Below are positions 26,751 through 36,400 of a DNA stretch of 37,758 nt, piece by piece; the stretch's first letter is position 1, and each line of letters begins with the position of its first letter. Both the position numbers and the translations under genes were made by a program. The notes under the pieces are model-generated. The model worked only from the letters and a program-made list of their open reading frames with translations, did not search any database and was not told where the DNA came from. This DNA is from Marinobacter excellens HL-55 (lineage in GTDB: Bacteria; Pseudomonadota; Gammaproteobacteria; Pseudomonadales; Oleiphilaceae), in NCBI GenBank assembly GCA_001314845.1, contig LJZQ01000033.1, positions 1 to 37,758 of the forward strand, read 5' to 3'.

Positions 26751-28862
26751 ATGGCCGGGCGAATTCTGCTCTCACTGCTGCTTTGCTGTTTCGCTGCCAC
26801 ACCGGTAAGGGCAGAGCTCTCAGACGACACTCGGCAAGTCATTCAGGAACTGTTTCCGTCCGCCACGGTGATTGAAGACCAGTTGGCAGATTTCCCGGTG
26901 TATCCGGTCTATCAGCTGCAGGAACTGCTCGGCTACGCCTACCTTTCAACAGACTTCAGCAAGCTACCCGGCTTTGCCGGCAAACCGATTACCATGATGA
27001 TCGGTCTGGATACTCGGGGCCGGTTTACCGGAGTCAGAGTGCTGCACCACCACGAGCCTGTGTTTCTGCACGGCTTGGGCGAGGAGTCCCTGTACGAATT
27101 TGTTGATCAGTACGAGGGGCGCGCACTCACGGAGCAGATTGTGGTCAGCTCCTCTGGCCGATCAGGCCGAACCTCAAGCGGCAATGTGGTGTATTTCGAT
27201 GGTGTCAGCAAGGCCACCGTTTCGGTTCTGATCATCAACGACTCGGTACTGTCCTCAGCCCTTCAGGTGGCCCGCAACAAACTTGAGGGGTTCGCACAAG
27301 CCGCGCCCACCCGGGCTCGCGAGGACATCTACGAATCGCTCAACTGGGCGCAGTTACTCGAGCGGGGCTACGTTACCCGGATTAAGGTCACAGCCGATGA
27401 GGTGGAGCAGCAACTAGGGCGCCCGCTATCAGATTATCCGGGAAACCTTGAACCCGACCATGGCGAATCTTTCTCGGAACTCTATCTGGCCTACATGAAC
27501 TCCCCCATGGTTGGCCGCAACCTGCTGGGCGATGAGCGATACCAGGCCTTTCGGGAGCGGCTCGGCGACAATGGCAAGGTAATGCTGGTGATGTCACGGG
27601 GTAGCTACCCACACATCGGCCCCGATTTCGTGCCCGGCAGCACACCAGACCGGTTCGGCCTGAGTCAGAACCAGCTTTCTATCGAGATGCGTGATCTGAA
27701 CTGGCTGGAAACGGGCCAACGCTTTGCGGCTGCGGGCGTTCCGGACATGACAGCCATCAATCTGTTCCGGGTCGGCGGCAATGCCGGCTTCAATCCCGGG
27801 GCAGAATCCACCCTCACCCTGAATGCGGTGCTACCCCGCAATCACCTGATTTCGGATACCGCCCGTTTCGAGCTGCCTGTCGCATTCCCCGAAGAGCTTT
27901 TTGAAACTGTGGACATCGCTGCCGGGCCGGACCAGACCCGGGAACCGATGTGGGTGGGGCTGTGGAAAGAGCGCTGGTGGCAAATCACCTTGCTGGTGCT
28001 GAGCCTCACTCTGCTGACGATCTTCTTCGCCCGTCAGAAAACCCTGACCCGACATCCGAAGCTGGTTCACCGCTTTCGCTGGGGGTTCTTGTTCTTCACC
28101 CTGTTTTTTATCGGTTTCTATGCCCAGGGCCAGCTGTCGGTGGTGAATATCTACACCTTGCTGTTGGCCATCAAGGATGGCTTCAGCCTGAACATGTTCC
28201 TGCTGGACCCGGTGATCTTTATCCTCTGGACCTACACGTTCGTAACCCTGTTCATCTGGGGTCGGGGGCTGTTCTGCGGTTGGCTGTGCCCGTTCGGCGT
28301 ATTGCAGGAGATGGCCTCCTGGCTGGGCCAGAAACTCCGATTCCGGCAGATCAAGGTGCCTGAACGCTGGCACCGGAAGCTGATTCTGATCAAATACCCG
28401 GTGCTGCTGGCCATCGTCATTGCATCGTTTTATTCGCTGACCCTGGCCGAGCAGCTGTCGGAGGTGGAGCCCTTCAAAACCAGCATCACGCTGTTCTTCA
28501 TGCGCTACTGGCTCTTTGTCGTCTATGCGGTGGCACTGCTGGCGGTGGGGATGTTTATCCACAAGTTCTACTGCCGTTACCTGTGCCCCCTCGGGGCGGG
28601 CCTGGCGGTATTGGGAAAATTCCGGATTTTCAGCTGGCTGGAGCGGGTTGACCGTTGCGGACAGCCCTGCCAGCACTGCAAGAATGCCTGCGGCATCAAC
28701 GCCATTCGCAAGGATGGCCGGATAGATTACGACGAGTGCATCCAGTGCCTGGAATGCGTGGTGATCCTCCGTGACCAGAACCAGTGCGTGGATGCGATTG
28801 TGCGCAACAAGCAGCAACAAAAGCAGGCACGGATTCTGGCCACGGACGCCGCCGGGGCCTGA
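26751..28862 (+). CDS. NosR/NirI-family flavin and iron-sulfur membrane protein
   Basis: A 703-residue redox protein of the NosR/NirI type. Order: signal peptide (1-21, ending VRA); periplasmic FMN-binding domain with a probable covalent flavinylation site at Thr156 (DGVSKATVS); a further soluble periplasmic part to about 395; five or so membrane segments (about 403-600) with the paired motifs FCGWLCPFG and FYCRYLCPLG; and a C-terminal cytoplasmic two-[4Fe-4S] region (CGQPCQHCKNAC and CIQCLEC with a distal Cys). Classic NosR supports nitrous oxide reductase, but no nos or nir gene is here. Its position divergent from pqqA suggests electron transfer linked to PQQ or alcohol oxidation. ATG 26751 has AGGAG 7 bases upstream. 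Confidence 0.88.
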   Translation: MAGRILLSLLLCCFAATPVRAELSDDTRQVIQELFPSATVIEDQLADFPVYPVYQLQELLGYAYLSTDFSKLPGFAGKPITMMIGLDTRGRFTGVRVLHHHEPVFLHGLGEESLYEFVDQYEGRALTEQIVVSSSGRSGRTSSGNVVYFDGVSKATVSVLIINDSVLSSALQVARNKLEGFAQAAPTRAREDIYESLNWAQLLERGYVTRIKVTADEVEQQLGRPLSDYPGNLEPDHGESFSELYLAYMNSPMVGRNLLGDERYQAFRERLGDNGKVMLVMSRGSYPHIGPDFVPGSTPDRFGLSQNQLSIEMRDLNWLETGQRFAAAGVPDMTAINLFRVGGNAGFNPGAESTLTLNAVLPRNHLISDTARFELPVAFPEELFETVDIAAGPDQTREPMWVGLWKERWWQITLLVLSLTLLTIFFARQKTLTRHPKLVHRFRWGFLFFTLFFIGFYAQGQLSVVNIYTLLLAIKDGFSLNMFLLDPVIFILWTYTFVTLFIWGRGLFCGWLCPFGVLQEMASWLGQKLRFRQIKVPERWHRKLILIKYPVLLAIVIASFYSLTLAEQLSEVEPFKTSITLFFMRYWLFVVYAVALLAVGMFIHKFYCRYLCPLGAGLAVLGKFRIFSWLERVDRCGQPCQHCKNACGINAIRKDGRIDYDECIQCLECVVILRDQNQCVDAIVRNKQQQKQARILATDAAGA

Positions 28863-28863
28863 A

Positions 28864-29847
28864 TCAGCCCGCCACGGGGATAACGATACGACCGCGGATT
28901 TTGCCGTCCATCAAACGGCCGGCGGCATCGATGGCGTCATCGAAGGCCACTTCGGTGATCATGCTGTCCAGCAGCGCCGGAGAAAGATCCTGCGCCAACC
29001 GCTTCCAGGCATGTAAACGATCTGCCTTCGGCGCCATCACACTGTCGATGCCGCACAGGGTAACGCCGCGCAGGATGAACGGTGCCACGGTGGACGGGAA
29101 GTCCATACCGGCGGCCAGGCCGCAGGCCGCGACCACACCCTGGTATTTCATACCGGCGCAGACATTCGCCAGTACCTGACCACCAGCCACATCTATTGCC
29201 CCGGCCCAGGTCTCGCGTGCGAGGGGTTTACCGGGTTCACTCAGCTCTGCGCGATCCATGATCTGTTTGGCGCCCAGCGACTTCAGATAAGCCTCTTCTT
29301 CCTTTCGGCCAGTCACAGCGGTCACGGAGTAACCCAGCTTAGCCAGAATAGCCACCGCCACACTGCCAACACCACCGGTGGCACCGGTCACCAGAATGTC
29401 GCCAGACTCCGGCGTTACGCCATGCTTTTCCAGGGCAAGGACGCACAGCATCGCCGTATAACCGGCGGTACCAATCGCCATCGCCTGCCGAGCCGTGAAC
29501 GGAGCCTGCAACGGGATCAGCCAGTCACCAGAAAGCCGAGCCTTCTGGGCCAGCCCACCCCAGTGTTTCTCACCGACACCCCAGCCGTTCAGGACCACTT
29601 CGTCACCGGCTTTGAATTCCGGATTGGACGACTCAGTGACCACACCGGCCAAATCGATGCCCGGCACCATCGGATAGGTTTTGGCGATAGGAGCCCGGCC
29701 GGTAATGGCCAGGGCGTCCTTATAGTTCAGAGTGCTGTACGCGACATCAATGGTAACGTCGCCTTCCGGCAACTGCGCTTCATCAATGGATTTGAGGGAC
29801 ACCTGCTGGTCGCCCCGGCTACCTTCTATCAGAATACCTTTGAACAT
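28864..29847 (-). CDS. AcuI/YhdH-family NADPH-dependent acrylyl-CoA reductase-type oxidoreductase
   Basis: A 327-residue zinc-independent medium-chain dehydrogenase/reductase. Members such as AcuI reduce acrylyl-CoA to propionyl-CoA, protecting against a toxic acrylate intermediate. Seen: [14 protein letters not shown] near residue 38, PGIDLAGVV, the nucleotide-binding [15 protein letters not shown] near 150, and [16 protein letters not shown] 29847 has AGGAGG upstream. It converges with the NosR-like gene with one base between. The family is clear; the in vivo substrate (acrylyl-CoA or another enone) is not. In marine bacteria a DMSP-related role is common, but no dmd or ddd gene is near. 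Confidence 0.88.
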   Translation of the reverse strand: MFKGILIEGSRGDQQVSLKSIDEAQLPEGDVTIDVAYSTLNYKDALAITGRAPIAKTYPMVPGIDLAGVVTESSNPEFKAGDEVVLNGWGVGEKHWGGLAQKARLSGDWLIPLQAPFTARQAMAIGTAGYTAMLCVLALEKHGVTPESGDILVTGATGGVGSVAVAILAKLGYSVTAVTGRKEEEAYLKSLGAKQIMDRAELSEPGKPLARETWAGAIDVAGGQVLANVCAGMKYQGVVAACGLAAGMDFPSTVAPFILRGVTLCGIDSVMAPKADRLHAWKRLAQDLSPALLDSMITEVAFDDAIDAAGRLMDGKIRGRIVIPVAG

Positions 29848-29964
29848 ATGCCCTCCTGGAGTCAGTCACTGAGGCAAACGCCAGACGCCCGACGATACCC
29901 CAGCAGAAAACAATTTACGAAGTCGCCCTCACTGTAGCGTAAACGGCTGTAAAAATAGAGGTAT

Positions 29965-29987
29965 AAAAAAGGCCCTGGGAAGGGCCT
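29965..29987 (-). terminator. Intrinsic terminator downstream of the aldehyde dehydrogenase gene
   Basis: On the minus strand AGGCCCT, loop TCCC, AGGGCCT forms a 7-bp stem followed directly by a run of Ts. It lies about 130 bases after the exaC stop. Confidence 0.8.
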
Positions 29988-30082
29988 AAGGAGAGTGTAG
30001 AAAGATCCCGCGCTCCGCGAAGGAGCTACCTGACAAATGCCAGGCCAACAATGTGCACCGTCCCTGTGCGGTCACACGAAAC

Positions 30083-30104
30083 GGGGCCCGTGTGGATGGG
30101 CCCC
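30083..30104. other. GGGGCCC hairpin after the aldehyde dehydrogenase gene
   Basis: GGGGCCC (30083-30089) pairs perfectly with GGGCCCC (30098-30104) over an 8-base loop, 17 bases after the exaC stop. It lacks a U-tract, so it may stabilise the 3' end or assist the terminator at 29965. Confidence 0.45.
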
Positions 30105-30120
30105 AACTGCCACTTGCAGA

Positions 30121-31641
30121 TCAGAAGAACCCGAGGGGGTTGGTGTCGTAGCTGGTCAACATACACTTGGTCTGCTGGTAGTGCTCCAGCGCCATCTTGT
30201 GGGTTTCGCGGCCAACACCGGATTTCTTGTAACCACCGAACGCGGCGTGAGCCGGGTACGCGTGGTAACAGTTCATCCATACCCGACCGGCCTGAATGTT
30301 ACGGCCCATCCGGTAAGCCAGGTTGGTGTCGCGGGTCCAGACGCCGGCACCCAGGCCAAACTCGGTGTCGTTGGCGATCGCCAGGGCTTCTTCCTCAGTC
30401 TTGAAGGTGGTCACACCGACCACTGGCCCGAAGATTTCTTCCTGGAATACGCGCATCTTGTTGTCGCCCTTGAACAGGGTCGGCTGGATGTAGAAACCGT
30501 TGTTGAACTCGCCTTCCAGATGCTCACGGTCACCACCGGTCAGCACAACCGCGCCTTCCTGACGGCCGATTTCCATGTACGACATGATCTTGTCGAACTG
30601 TTCCTTGGACGCCTGGGCACCCACCTGAACGTCGGTATCCAGCGGGTTGCCGCGCTTGATGGCCTTGGTGCGTTCAACCACTTTCTGCATGAACTCTTCA
30701 AACATGTCTTCCTGAACCAGTGCCCGTGACGGGCAGGTGCACACTTCACCCTGGTTGAAGAACGCCAACACCAAACCTTCCACGCACTTGTCGATGAACT
30801 CCGGCTCGGCCTTCATCACGTCAGAGAAGTAGATGTTCGGGGACTTGCCGCCCAGCTCAACGGTAGACGGGATGATATTTTCAGCCGCGCACTTGAGGAT
30901 GTGCGAGCCAACCGGGGTGGAGCCGGTAAAGGCAATCTTGGCAATGCGCTTGCTGGTGGCCAGGGCCTGGCCGGCTTCGATGCCGTAGCCGTTAACAATA
31001 TTGAGTACGCCCGGCGGCAGCAGGTCGCCGATGATTTCCATCAGCACCAGGATACTGGCAGGAGTCTGTTCGGCAGGCTTGAGCACGGTACAGTTACCGG
31101 CGGCCAAACAAGGGCCCAGCTTCCAGGCGGCCATCAGCAGCGGGAAGTTCCAGGGAATGATCTGACCAACGACACCCAGCGGCTCATGGAAGTGGTATGC
31201 CACGGTGTTGTGGTCGATTTCACCCATGTGGCCTTCCTGGGCGCGCAGGCAGCCGGCGAAGTAACGGAAGTGATCCGCCGCCAGGGGAATGTCGGCGTTC
31301 AAGGTTTCCCGAACGGCCTTGCCGTTGTCCCAGGTTTCCGCCACCGCGAGTTTCTCGAGGTTGGCCTCAATGCGGTCAGCGATTTTCAGCAGGATGTTGG
31401 AACGCTCGGTGGGAGAAGTCTTGCCCCAGGCCGGCGCTGCTTTGTGGGCGGCGTCCAGCGCCAGCTCGATGTCTTCAGCGGTGGAGCGAGGAATCTCACA
31501 GAAAGCCTCGCCGGTCACCGGCGTGATGTTCTCAAAGTACTGGCCCTTAACCGGCGCTACCCATTCACCGCCAATGTAATTCTCATAGCGGGATTTAAAA
31601 GAAACAACGGAGCCGTCCTTTCCTGGTTGTGCGTAGATCAT
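30121..31641 (-). CDS. exaC: NAD-dependent aldehyde dehydrogenase (ExaC-like)
   Basis: Oxidises acetaldehyde or similar aldehydes to acids, the step after alcohol oxidation. It has 506 residues. Seen: the NAD-binding FTGSTPVGS near residue 244, the catalytic Glu in [11 protein letters not shown], the catalytic Cys in [12 protein letters not shown] near residue 301, and [15 protein letters not shown]. The sequence closely resembles P. aeruginosa ExaC, which lies next to the pqq genes there; here the NosR-like and AcuI-like genes intervene. ATG 31641 has AGAGG 8 bases upstream; the frame is open 12 codons further without a better site. It is monocistronic. It diverges from the guanidine operon across 465 bases. 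Confidence 0.92.
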   Translation of the reverse strand: MIYAQPGKDGSVVSFKSRYENYIGGEWVAPVKGQYFENITPVTGEAFCEIPRSTAEDIELALDAAHKAAPAWGKTSPTERSNILLKIADRIEANLEKLAVAETWDNGKAVRETLNADIPLAADHFRYFAGCLRAQEGHMGEIDHNTVAYHFHEPLGVVGQIIPWNFPLLMAAWKLGPCLAAGNCTVLKPAEQTPASILVLMEIIGDLLPPGVLNIVNGYGIEAGQALATSKRIAKIAFTGSTPVGSHILKCAAENIIPSTVELGGKSPNIYFSDVMKAEPEFIDKCVEGLVLAFFNQGEVCTCPSRALVQEDMFEEFMQKVVERTKAIKRGNPLDTDVQVGAQASKEQFDKIMSYMEIGRQEGAVVLTGGDREHLEGEFNNGFYIQPTLFKGDNKMRVFQEEIFGPVVGVTTFKTEEEALAIANDTEFGLGAGVWTRDTNLAYRMGRNIQAGRVWMNCYHAYPAHAAFGGYKKSGVGRETHKMALEHYQQTKCMLTSYDTNPLGFF

Positions 31642-31777
31642 GATATCGACCTCTTTGTTGTGTTTGTCGCATGGCAACGCGGCCTTTCGCGTTTACTCAT
31701 TCAATGTAGACCCCATGCCGGATTCCGTGAATGCGTCGTTGGGGGCGAAAAACTCGTTCCTTGGTAGTAGGTGGCTC

Positions 31778-31813
31778 CGCACCAAAACAGGGCAGATGCA
31801 CGATAGCGAATCA
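31778..31813 (+). promoter_or_regulatory. Two weak NtrC-like enhancer sites
   Basis: CGCACC-AAAAC-AGGGCA (31778-31794) and TGCACG-ATAGC-GAATCA (31797-31813) match TGCACC-N5-GGTGCA at about 9 and 8 of 12 positions. The centres are 19 bases apart, about two helical turns, and lie 60-90 bases before the sigma-54 -24 element, the expected arrangement for an enhancer. The matches are imperfect, so this is a suggestion only. Confidence 0.35.
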
Positions 31814-31864
31814 CTACATTTCCTAACACAAGAAGAATAACCCGTAAAAACGGATAGTTAGGTT

Positions 31865-31882
31865 TTGGCACAAACTCTGCAA
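31865..31882 (+). promoter_or_regulatory. Sigma-54-type promoter of the guanidine operon
   Basis: TTGGCAC-AAACT-CTGCA matches the RpoN consensus TTGGCAC-N5-TTGCA at all but one position, with the required GG-N10-GC spacing (GG 31867-31868, GC 31879-31880). The predicted start is near 31892, about 50 bases before the riboswitch and correctly oriented. A sigma-70 reading of the same bases (TTGGCA, 17, GATTTA) has a poor -10. Confidence 0.65.
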
Positions 31883-31940
31883 AGTACGATTTACGCAACG
31901 AGAAGTCGGTGATTGAAGCCACCATCGAAGCGCAACAATC

Positions 31941-32049
31941 TGACCAATGGTCAACTAGGGTTCCGGTCTGTACGCCATTAAAACAGATGCCTGGTCCGAG
32001 AGTTGACGACCTTTTCCAAGGTTACACGGCGGGACAAAAGCCCGGGAGA
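31941..32049 (+). ncRNA. Guanidine-I (ykkC) riboswitch aptamer
   Basis: Binds free guanidinium and turns on genes for its use or export. The conserved ykkC core is present in order: CTAGGGTTCCG (31955-31965), CTGGTCCGAGAG (31991-32002), and ACACGGCGGGACAAAAGCCC followed by GGGAGA (32024-32049). Pairings seen: P1 GTCAACT (31950-31956) with AGTTGAC (32001-32007); a P2-type stem TCTGT (31967-31971) with ACAGA (31983-31987); and ACCTT (32009-32013) with AAGGT (32018-32022). The aptamer's 3' end overlaps the terminator stem, as expected for an ON switch. Confidence 0.95.
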
Positions 32050-32080
32050 ATCGTTCAGTGACTGACGTCTCTCGTTTTTT
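32043..32080 (+). terminator. Riboswitch-controlled intrinsic terminator
   Basis: CGGGAGA (32043-32049), the last bases of the aptamer, pairs with TCTCTCG (32068-32074). An inner stem forms between CGTTCAG and CTGACG, and six Ts follow (32075-32080). Ligand binding would hold GGGAGA in the aptamer, block the terminator and allow transcription into the deiminase genes. Confidence 0.9.
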
Positions 32081-32106
32081 GACACCCGACCCAGAAGGAA
32101 AAGGTT

Positions 32107-32832
32107 ATGCTCGAAACAGCAGCCCCCCTCTACGACGATCTGATTCCCGGCGGATCCCACTGGTCGTTCATCATGCGTCGCGGCCACGTGCTGCGGCTGA
32201 TTGACGAAACCGGCGGTGCCAACGTCGGCATGTTGATGTACAACCCCGAGAATCCCCTCGAACGCTATAACATGCCGGATACCCTGAAAAACCAGCACAC
32301 GTTTCTGCTCACCAAAGGCCATGTGCTGCTGTCCGATATGGGACGGGTATTTGCGTCCATCATTCGCGATGATCTGGGCTGGCACGACACCGTCAGTGGC
32401 ACCTGCAACGCCGATCTGGTGGAACAGCGCTGGGGCAGAAAAACCTATCAGGAAGCTCATAACCATTATCACCGCAATGGCTTCACCAGCTTTCTGAACG
32501 AACTGGCCAAGTATGGCCTGGGCAAGAAAGACCTGACCGCCAACCTGAACTGGTTCAGCAAGATAAAGACCGACGACGAGGGCAACATGGCGTTTGTCAG
32601 CGACCACTCACACGCCGGCGCCACCATCGATCTGCGCTTTGAGATGGATACCCTGGTGGTCCTACACACCTGTCCGCACCCAATGAACCCTGCTAGGGAG
32701 TATCCGCGCAACCCGGTGCGCTACCAGCTGTTCAAGGCCGCACCGGTGACCGATGCCGACCCGTGCAAGACCTCGTCGCCGGAGGCCACCCGCGCCTTCG
32801 CCAATAACGCCCTGTATCACCTGTTCCAGTAA
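32107..32832 (+). CDS. cgdA: Carboxyguanidine deiminase subunit (DUF1989; formerly urea-carboxylase-associated protein 1)
   Basis: One of two DUF1989 subunits that deiminate carboxyguanidine to allophanate, after guanidine carboxylation. It has 241 residues. It starts with the family stretch IPGGSHWSFIMRRGHVLRLID, then MYNPENPLERYN, and carries conserved Cys/His likely to bind metal (HDTVSGTCNADLVEQRWG, HTCPHPMNP). ATG 32107 has AAGGAAAAGG upstream and comes 26 bases after the riboswitch terminator, so it is the first gene under guanidine control. It is 12 bases from its partner. The A/B letter follows usual usage and is less certain than the function. Confidence 0.88.
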   Translation: MLETAAPLYDDLIPGGSHWSFIMRRGHVLRLIDETGGANVGMLMYNPENPLERYNMPDTLKNQHTFLLTKGHVLLSDMGRVFASIIRDDLGWHDTVSGTCNADLVEQRWGRKTYQEAHNHYHRNGFTSFLNELAKYGLGKKDLTANLNWFSKIKTDDEGNMAFVSDHSHAGATIDLRFEMDTLVVLHTCPHPMNPAREYPRNPVRYQLFKAAPVTDADPCKTSSPEATRAFANNALYHLFQ

Positions 32833-32844
32833 CGGAGGCCGGAC

Positions 32845-33483
32845 ATGATCAAGCAAAGTGCATTGAAGCCCGAACACGCCGCCTTCCGCGAAACCGTACC
32901 GGCAGGCGAATACTTTCTGAAAGTGGTCAAGGCCGGTGAAACCGTCCGGATTCTGGACCTGGAAGGCAACCAGGCCGCCGATACCCTGTTCTACAACGCC
33001 CACAACCCGACCGAACGCTACAGCGCCGTGGACACTCTCCGGGAGCAAGGCAACGTTTACCTGACCGCCGGTTCAAAGCTGATATCCTCGGAAAACAACG
33101 TGATGCTGGAGATCACCGCCGACACCTGCGGCCGCCACGACACCCTGGGCGGTGCCTGCGCGGCGGAGAGCAACACCACCCGCTATGCCCTTGAGAAAAA
33201 GTGCATGCACGCCTGCCGGGACAGCTGGCTGGTGGCCGTCACCGAGCACGATGAGCTGGGCCTGACCAAGCGGGACATTACCCACAACATCAACTTCTTT
33301 ATGAACGTTCCGGTGACCGCCGACGGCGGCCTGACCTTTGCCGATGGCATTTCCGATGCTGGCAAATACGTGGAGCTGGAAGCGAAGATGGACGTGCTGG
33401 TGATGATTTCCAACTGCCCGCAGTTGAACAATCCCTGCAACGGCTGGAACCCGACACCGATCGAGGTGCTGGTATGGAGCTGA
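32845..33483 (+). CDS. cgdB: Carboxyguanidine deiminase subunit (DUF1989; formerly urea-carboxylase-associated protein 2)
   Basis: Second DUF1989 subunit, 212 residues. Family features: [25 protein letters not shown] core (in parts), [15 protein letters not shown], and Cys/His positions [18 protein letters not shown] and [15 protein letters not shown]. It is homologous to the preceding gene (both share NP-x-ERY and HDT-x-G). Its end overlaps the carboxylase start by 10 bases, implying translational coupling. ATG 32845 has GGAGG about 7 bases upstream. Confidence 0.88.
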   Translation: MIKQSALKPEHAAFRETVPAGEYFLKVVKAGETVRILDLEGNQAADTLFYNAHNPTERYSAVDTLREQGNVYLTAGSKLISSENNVMLEITADTCGRHDTLGGACAAESNTTRYALEKKCMHACRDSWLVAVTEHDELGLTKRDITHNINFFMNVPVTADGGLTFADGISDAGKYVELEAKMDVLVMISNCPQLNNPCNGWNPTPIEVLVWS

Positions 33484-36400
33484 GCGGTAAATTCAACAAG
33501 GTCCTGATTGCTAATCGCGGAGCCATCGCCTGCCGGGTGATCCGTACCCTGCGCGACATGGGCATCATCTCAGTGGCGGTCTATGCCGAAGCCGATGCCG
33601 ACTCTCTGCATGTACGCCAGGCCGACGAATCGTACTCGCTGGGCGAAGGCTCGGCCGCAACCACCTATCTCGACCAGAACAAATTGTTCGACATCGTTCG
33701 CGAAAGCGGCGCCGGCGCCATTCACCCCGGCTACGGCTTCCTCAGCGAGAACGCCGACTTTGCCCGCCGCTGCGAGGCCGAAGGTGTGATGTTCCTTGGC
33801 CCGACACCGGAACAGATGGAGCAGTTTGGCCTCAAGCACACCGCCCGCGCCCTGGCCGAGTGTGCCGGCGTACCCCTGCTGCCCGGCACCGGGCTGCTGA
33901 CCGGTCTGGATGATGCCCTGCAGACCGCCGAAGCCATTGGCTACCCGGTGATGCTGAAAAGCACCGCCGGCGGGGGTGGTATTGGCATGTCCCGGTGCTT
34001 CGGCCCGGACGACTTGAGTAGAAGTTTCGAGTCGGTACAGCGCCTGAGCCAGAACAACTTCAGCAACAGCGGCGTGTTTCTGGAAAAATTCGTGGAACAC
34101 GCCCGTCACATCGAAGTGCAGCTGTTCGGCGACGGTGCCGGCCACGTATTGGCTCTGGGCGAGCGGGACTGCTCCGCCCAACGCCGCAACCAGAAGGTGA
34201 TCGAGGAAGTCCCCGCGCCGGGACTGACTGACGACGTGCGCACCCGCATGCACGCCACCGCCCGTCAGCTTGGGGAAAGCATCAACTATCGCAGTGCCGG
34301 CACCGTGGAATTCATTTACGACCCGAACACCTGCGAGTTCTACTTCCTGGAAGTGAACACCCGCTTACAAGTGGAGCACGGCGTCACCGAGCAGGTGTAT
34401 GGCGTCGATATTGTGCAGTGGATGGTGCAACTCGGTGCTGGCACCCTGCCCGAGCTGGCAACACTCGGCGCTGATCTGACCCCCTCCGGACACGCCATTC
34501 AGGTGCGCGTGTATGCCGAAGACCCCAACAAGGATTTCCAGCCCAGCGCAGGCCTGCTAACCAATGTCGCCTGGCCGGACGATAACGGCCTGAGGATTGA
34601 TACCTGGGTACAACCGGGCACCGAAGTGTCGCCGCTGTTCGATCCCATGCTGGCCAAAGTCATTGTCCATGAACCGGATCGGGAAACCGCTCGCCAGCGC
34701 CTGACGAAGGCACTCGACGGCAGCCAACTGTATGGCCTAGAAACCAACCTCAAGTACGTGCGCCAGGTGCTGGACGACCCGCGCTTCGTCGAAGGCCGCG
34801 TGTTCACCCGTACTCTCAACGAATTCGATTACCAGCCGGCCACGGTGGATGTCATCAGTGGTGGCACCATGACCACCATACAAGATTACCCCGGCCGAAT
34901 CGGCTACTGGGAAATTGGCGTGCCACCGTCGGGGCCCTTTGACAGCTATTCGTTCAGGCTGGGCAATCGCTTGCTGGGCAACTCGGAAGCAGCACCAGGG
35001 CTTGAGATTACTTTGAAAGGCCCCGTACTCAACTTCAATCGTGCCACCCAGATCGTGCTGACCGGCGCACCACTCGATGCCCGCCTGAACGACGAGCCCG
35101 TCGATTTCTGGCAGGTGATCGACGTGCCCGCCGGTGCCACCCTGAAACTGGGCGGCACCACTGGCGACGGCGCTCGCGCCTACGCGCTGTTCCGGGGTGG
35201 TCTGGACTGCCCGCACTACCTAACCTCCTGCAGCACCTTTACGCTGGGACAATTCGGTGGCCACTGTGGCCGAGCCCTGCGTGCCGGGGATGTGCTGACA
35301 CTGAATGAAGCGCAGCCCGTCGAAGCGGCTATGCTGCCCGCCGATCTGAAACCCACCATCGGCAAAACCTGGAAGCTGCACGTCACCTATGGCCCCCACG
35401 GCGCACCGGATTACTTCACCGGCCAGGACATCGACACTTTTTTTGCCAGCGAATGGGAGATTCATTACAACTCCAGCCGCACCGGTGTGCGCCTGATCGG
35501 GCCAAAACCGGAATGGGCCCGCAGCGATGGCGGCGAAGCCGGCATGCACCCGTCCAACATTCACGATAACGCCTACGCCGTCGGTACCGTCGATTTTACC
35601 GGCGACATGCCAGTCATTCTCGGGCCGGATGGCCCCAGCCTGGGCGGTTTTGTCTGCCCGGTGACGGTGATCAGCGCCGACTTGTGGAAGCTGGGCCAGT
35701 TCAAGGCCGGTGACAAAGTCCAGTTCGTGCCCGTCAGTCAGGATCAGGCCGTGGCCCTGCGGGAAGCTCTGGACGAATCCGTGGCCACGCTGACAGCAGC
35801 GACTGCCCGCATCACCCCCATCAAGCCGGAAACTCCGATTCTCGATGCCTTGAGCACCGATGACCACGAAACCGGAGTGGTGTATCGGGCCGCCGGTGAC
35901 AACTACGTGCTGGTGGAATACGGCCCCATGGAGCTGGATATCCACCTGCGCTTTCGCGCTCACGCGCTGATGCTCTGGCTGCGCGAACAGAACCATGACG
36001 CCATTCTGGAGCTGACGCCGGGCATTCGCTCCCTGCAGGTACATTACGACAGCCAGAAACTGAACCAGCGTGTGCTGCTGGACCTGCTGATCAGCGCTGA
36101 AAAGGCGCTGGAGCAACAGCCAGAGTGGGATGTGCCCGCGCGCATCGTGCATCTGCCCCTGTCCTGGGACGACGAAGCCTGCCAGACCGCCATCACCAAA
36201 TACATGCAATCGGTCCGCAAAGATGCGCCCTGGTGCCCCAGCAATCTGGAATTCATCCGCCGCATCAACGGGCTGGACAGCATCGACGAAGTGAAAAAGA
36301 CGCTCTTTGAGGCGAGCTACCTGGTGATGGGCCTGGGCGATGTCTACCTCGGCGCGCCGGTGGCCACCCCACTCGATCCCCGCCATCGGCTTGTCACCAC

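Larger units (their letters stand above)
31642..32106. other. 465-base divergent regulatory region between exaC and the guanidine operon
   Basis: No gene is credible here; a 74-codon minus-strand frame at 31701-31925 has no ribosome binding site and lies across the sigma-54 site. The right half holds the sigma-54-type promoter, riboswitch and terminator of the guanidine operon. The left half must contain the exaC promoter, which I cannot place. An inverted repeat GGTGGCTCCGCACC (31770-31783) could be an operator for either side and partly overlaps the first NtrC-like site. Confidence 0.7.

Noticed and set aside
27831..28820. 329-codon minus-strand open frame
   Set aside because: Antisense to the membrane and Fe-S region of the NosR-like gene; rich in Gln/His as expected of a mirror frame.
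26751..28862. Naming the protein nosR
   Set aside because: Domain layout fits, but no nitrous oxide reductase genes are present, so only the family is stated.
31701..31925. 74-codon minus-strand frame between exaC and the guanidine operon
   Set aside because: No ribosome binding site, and it runs across the sigma-54 and NtrC-like sites.
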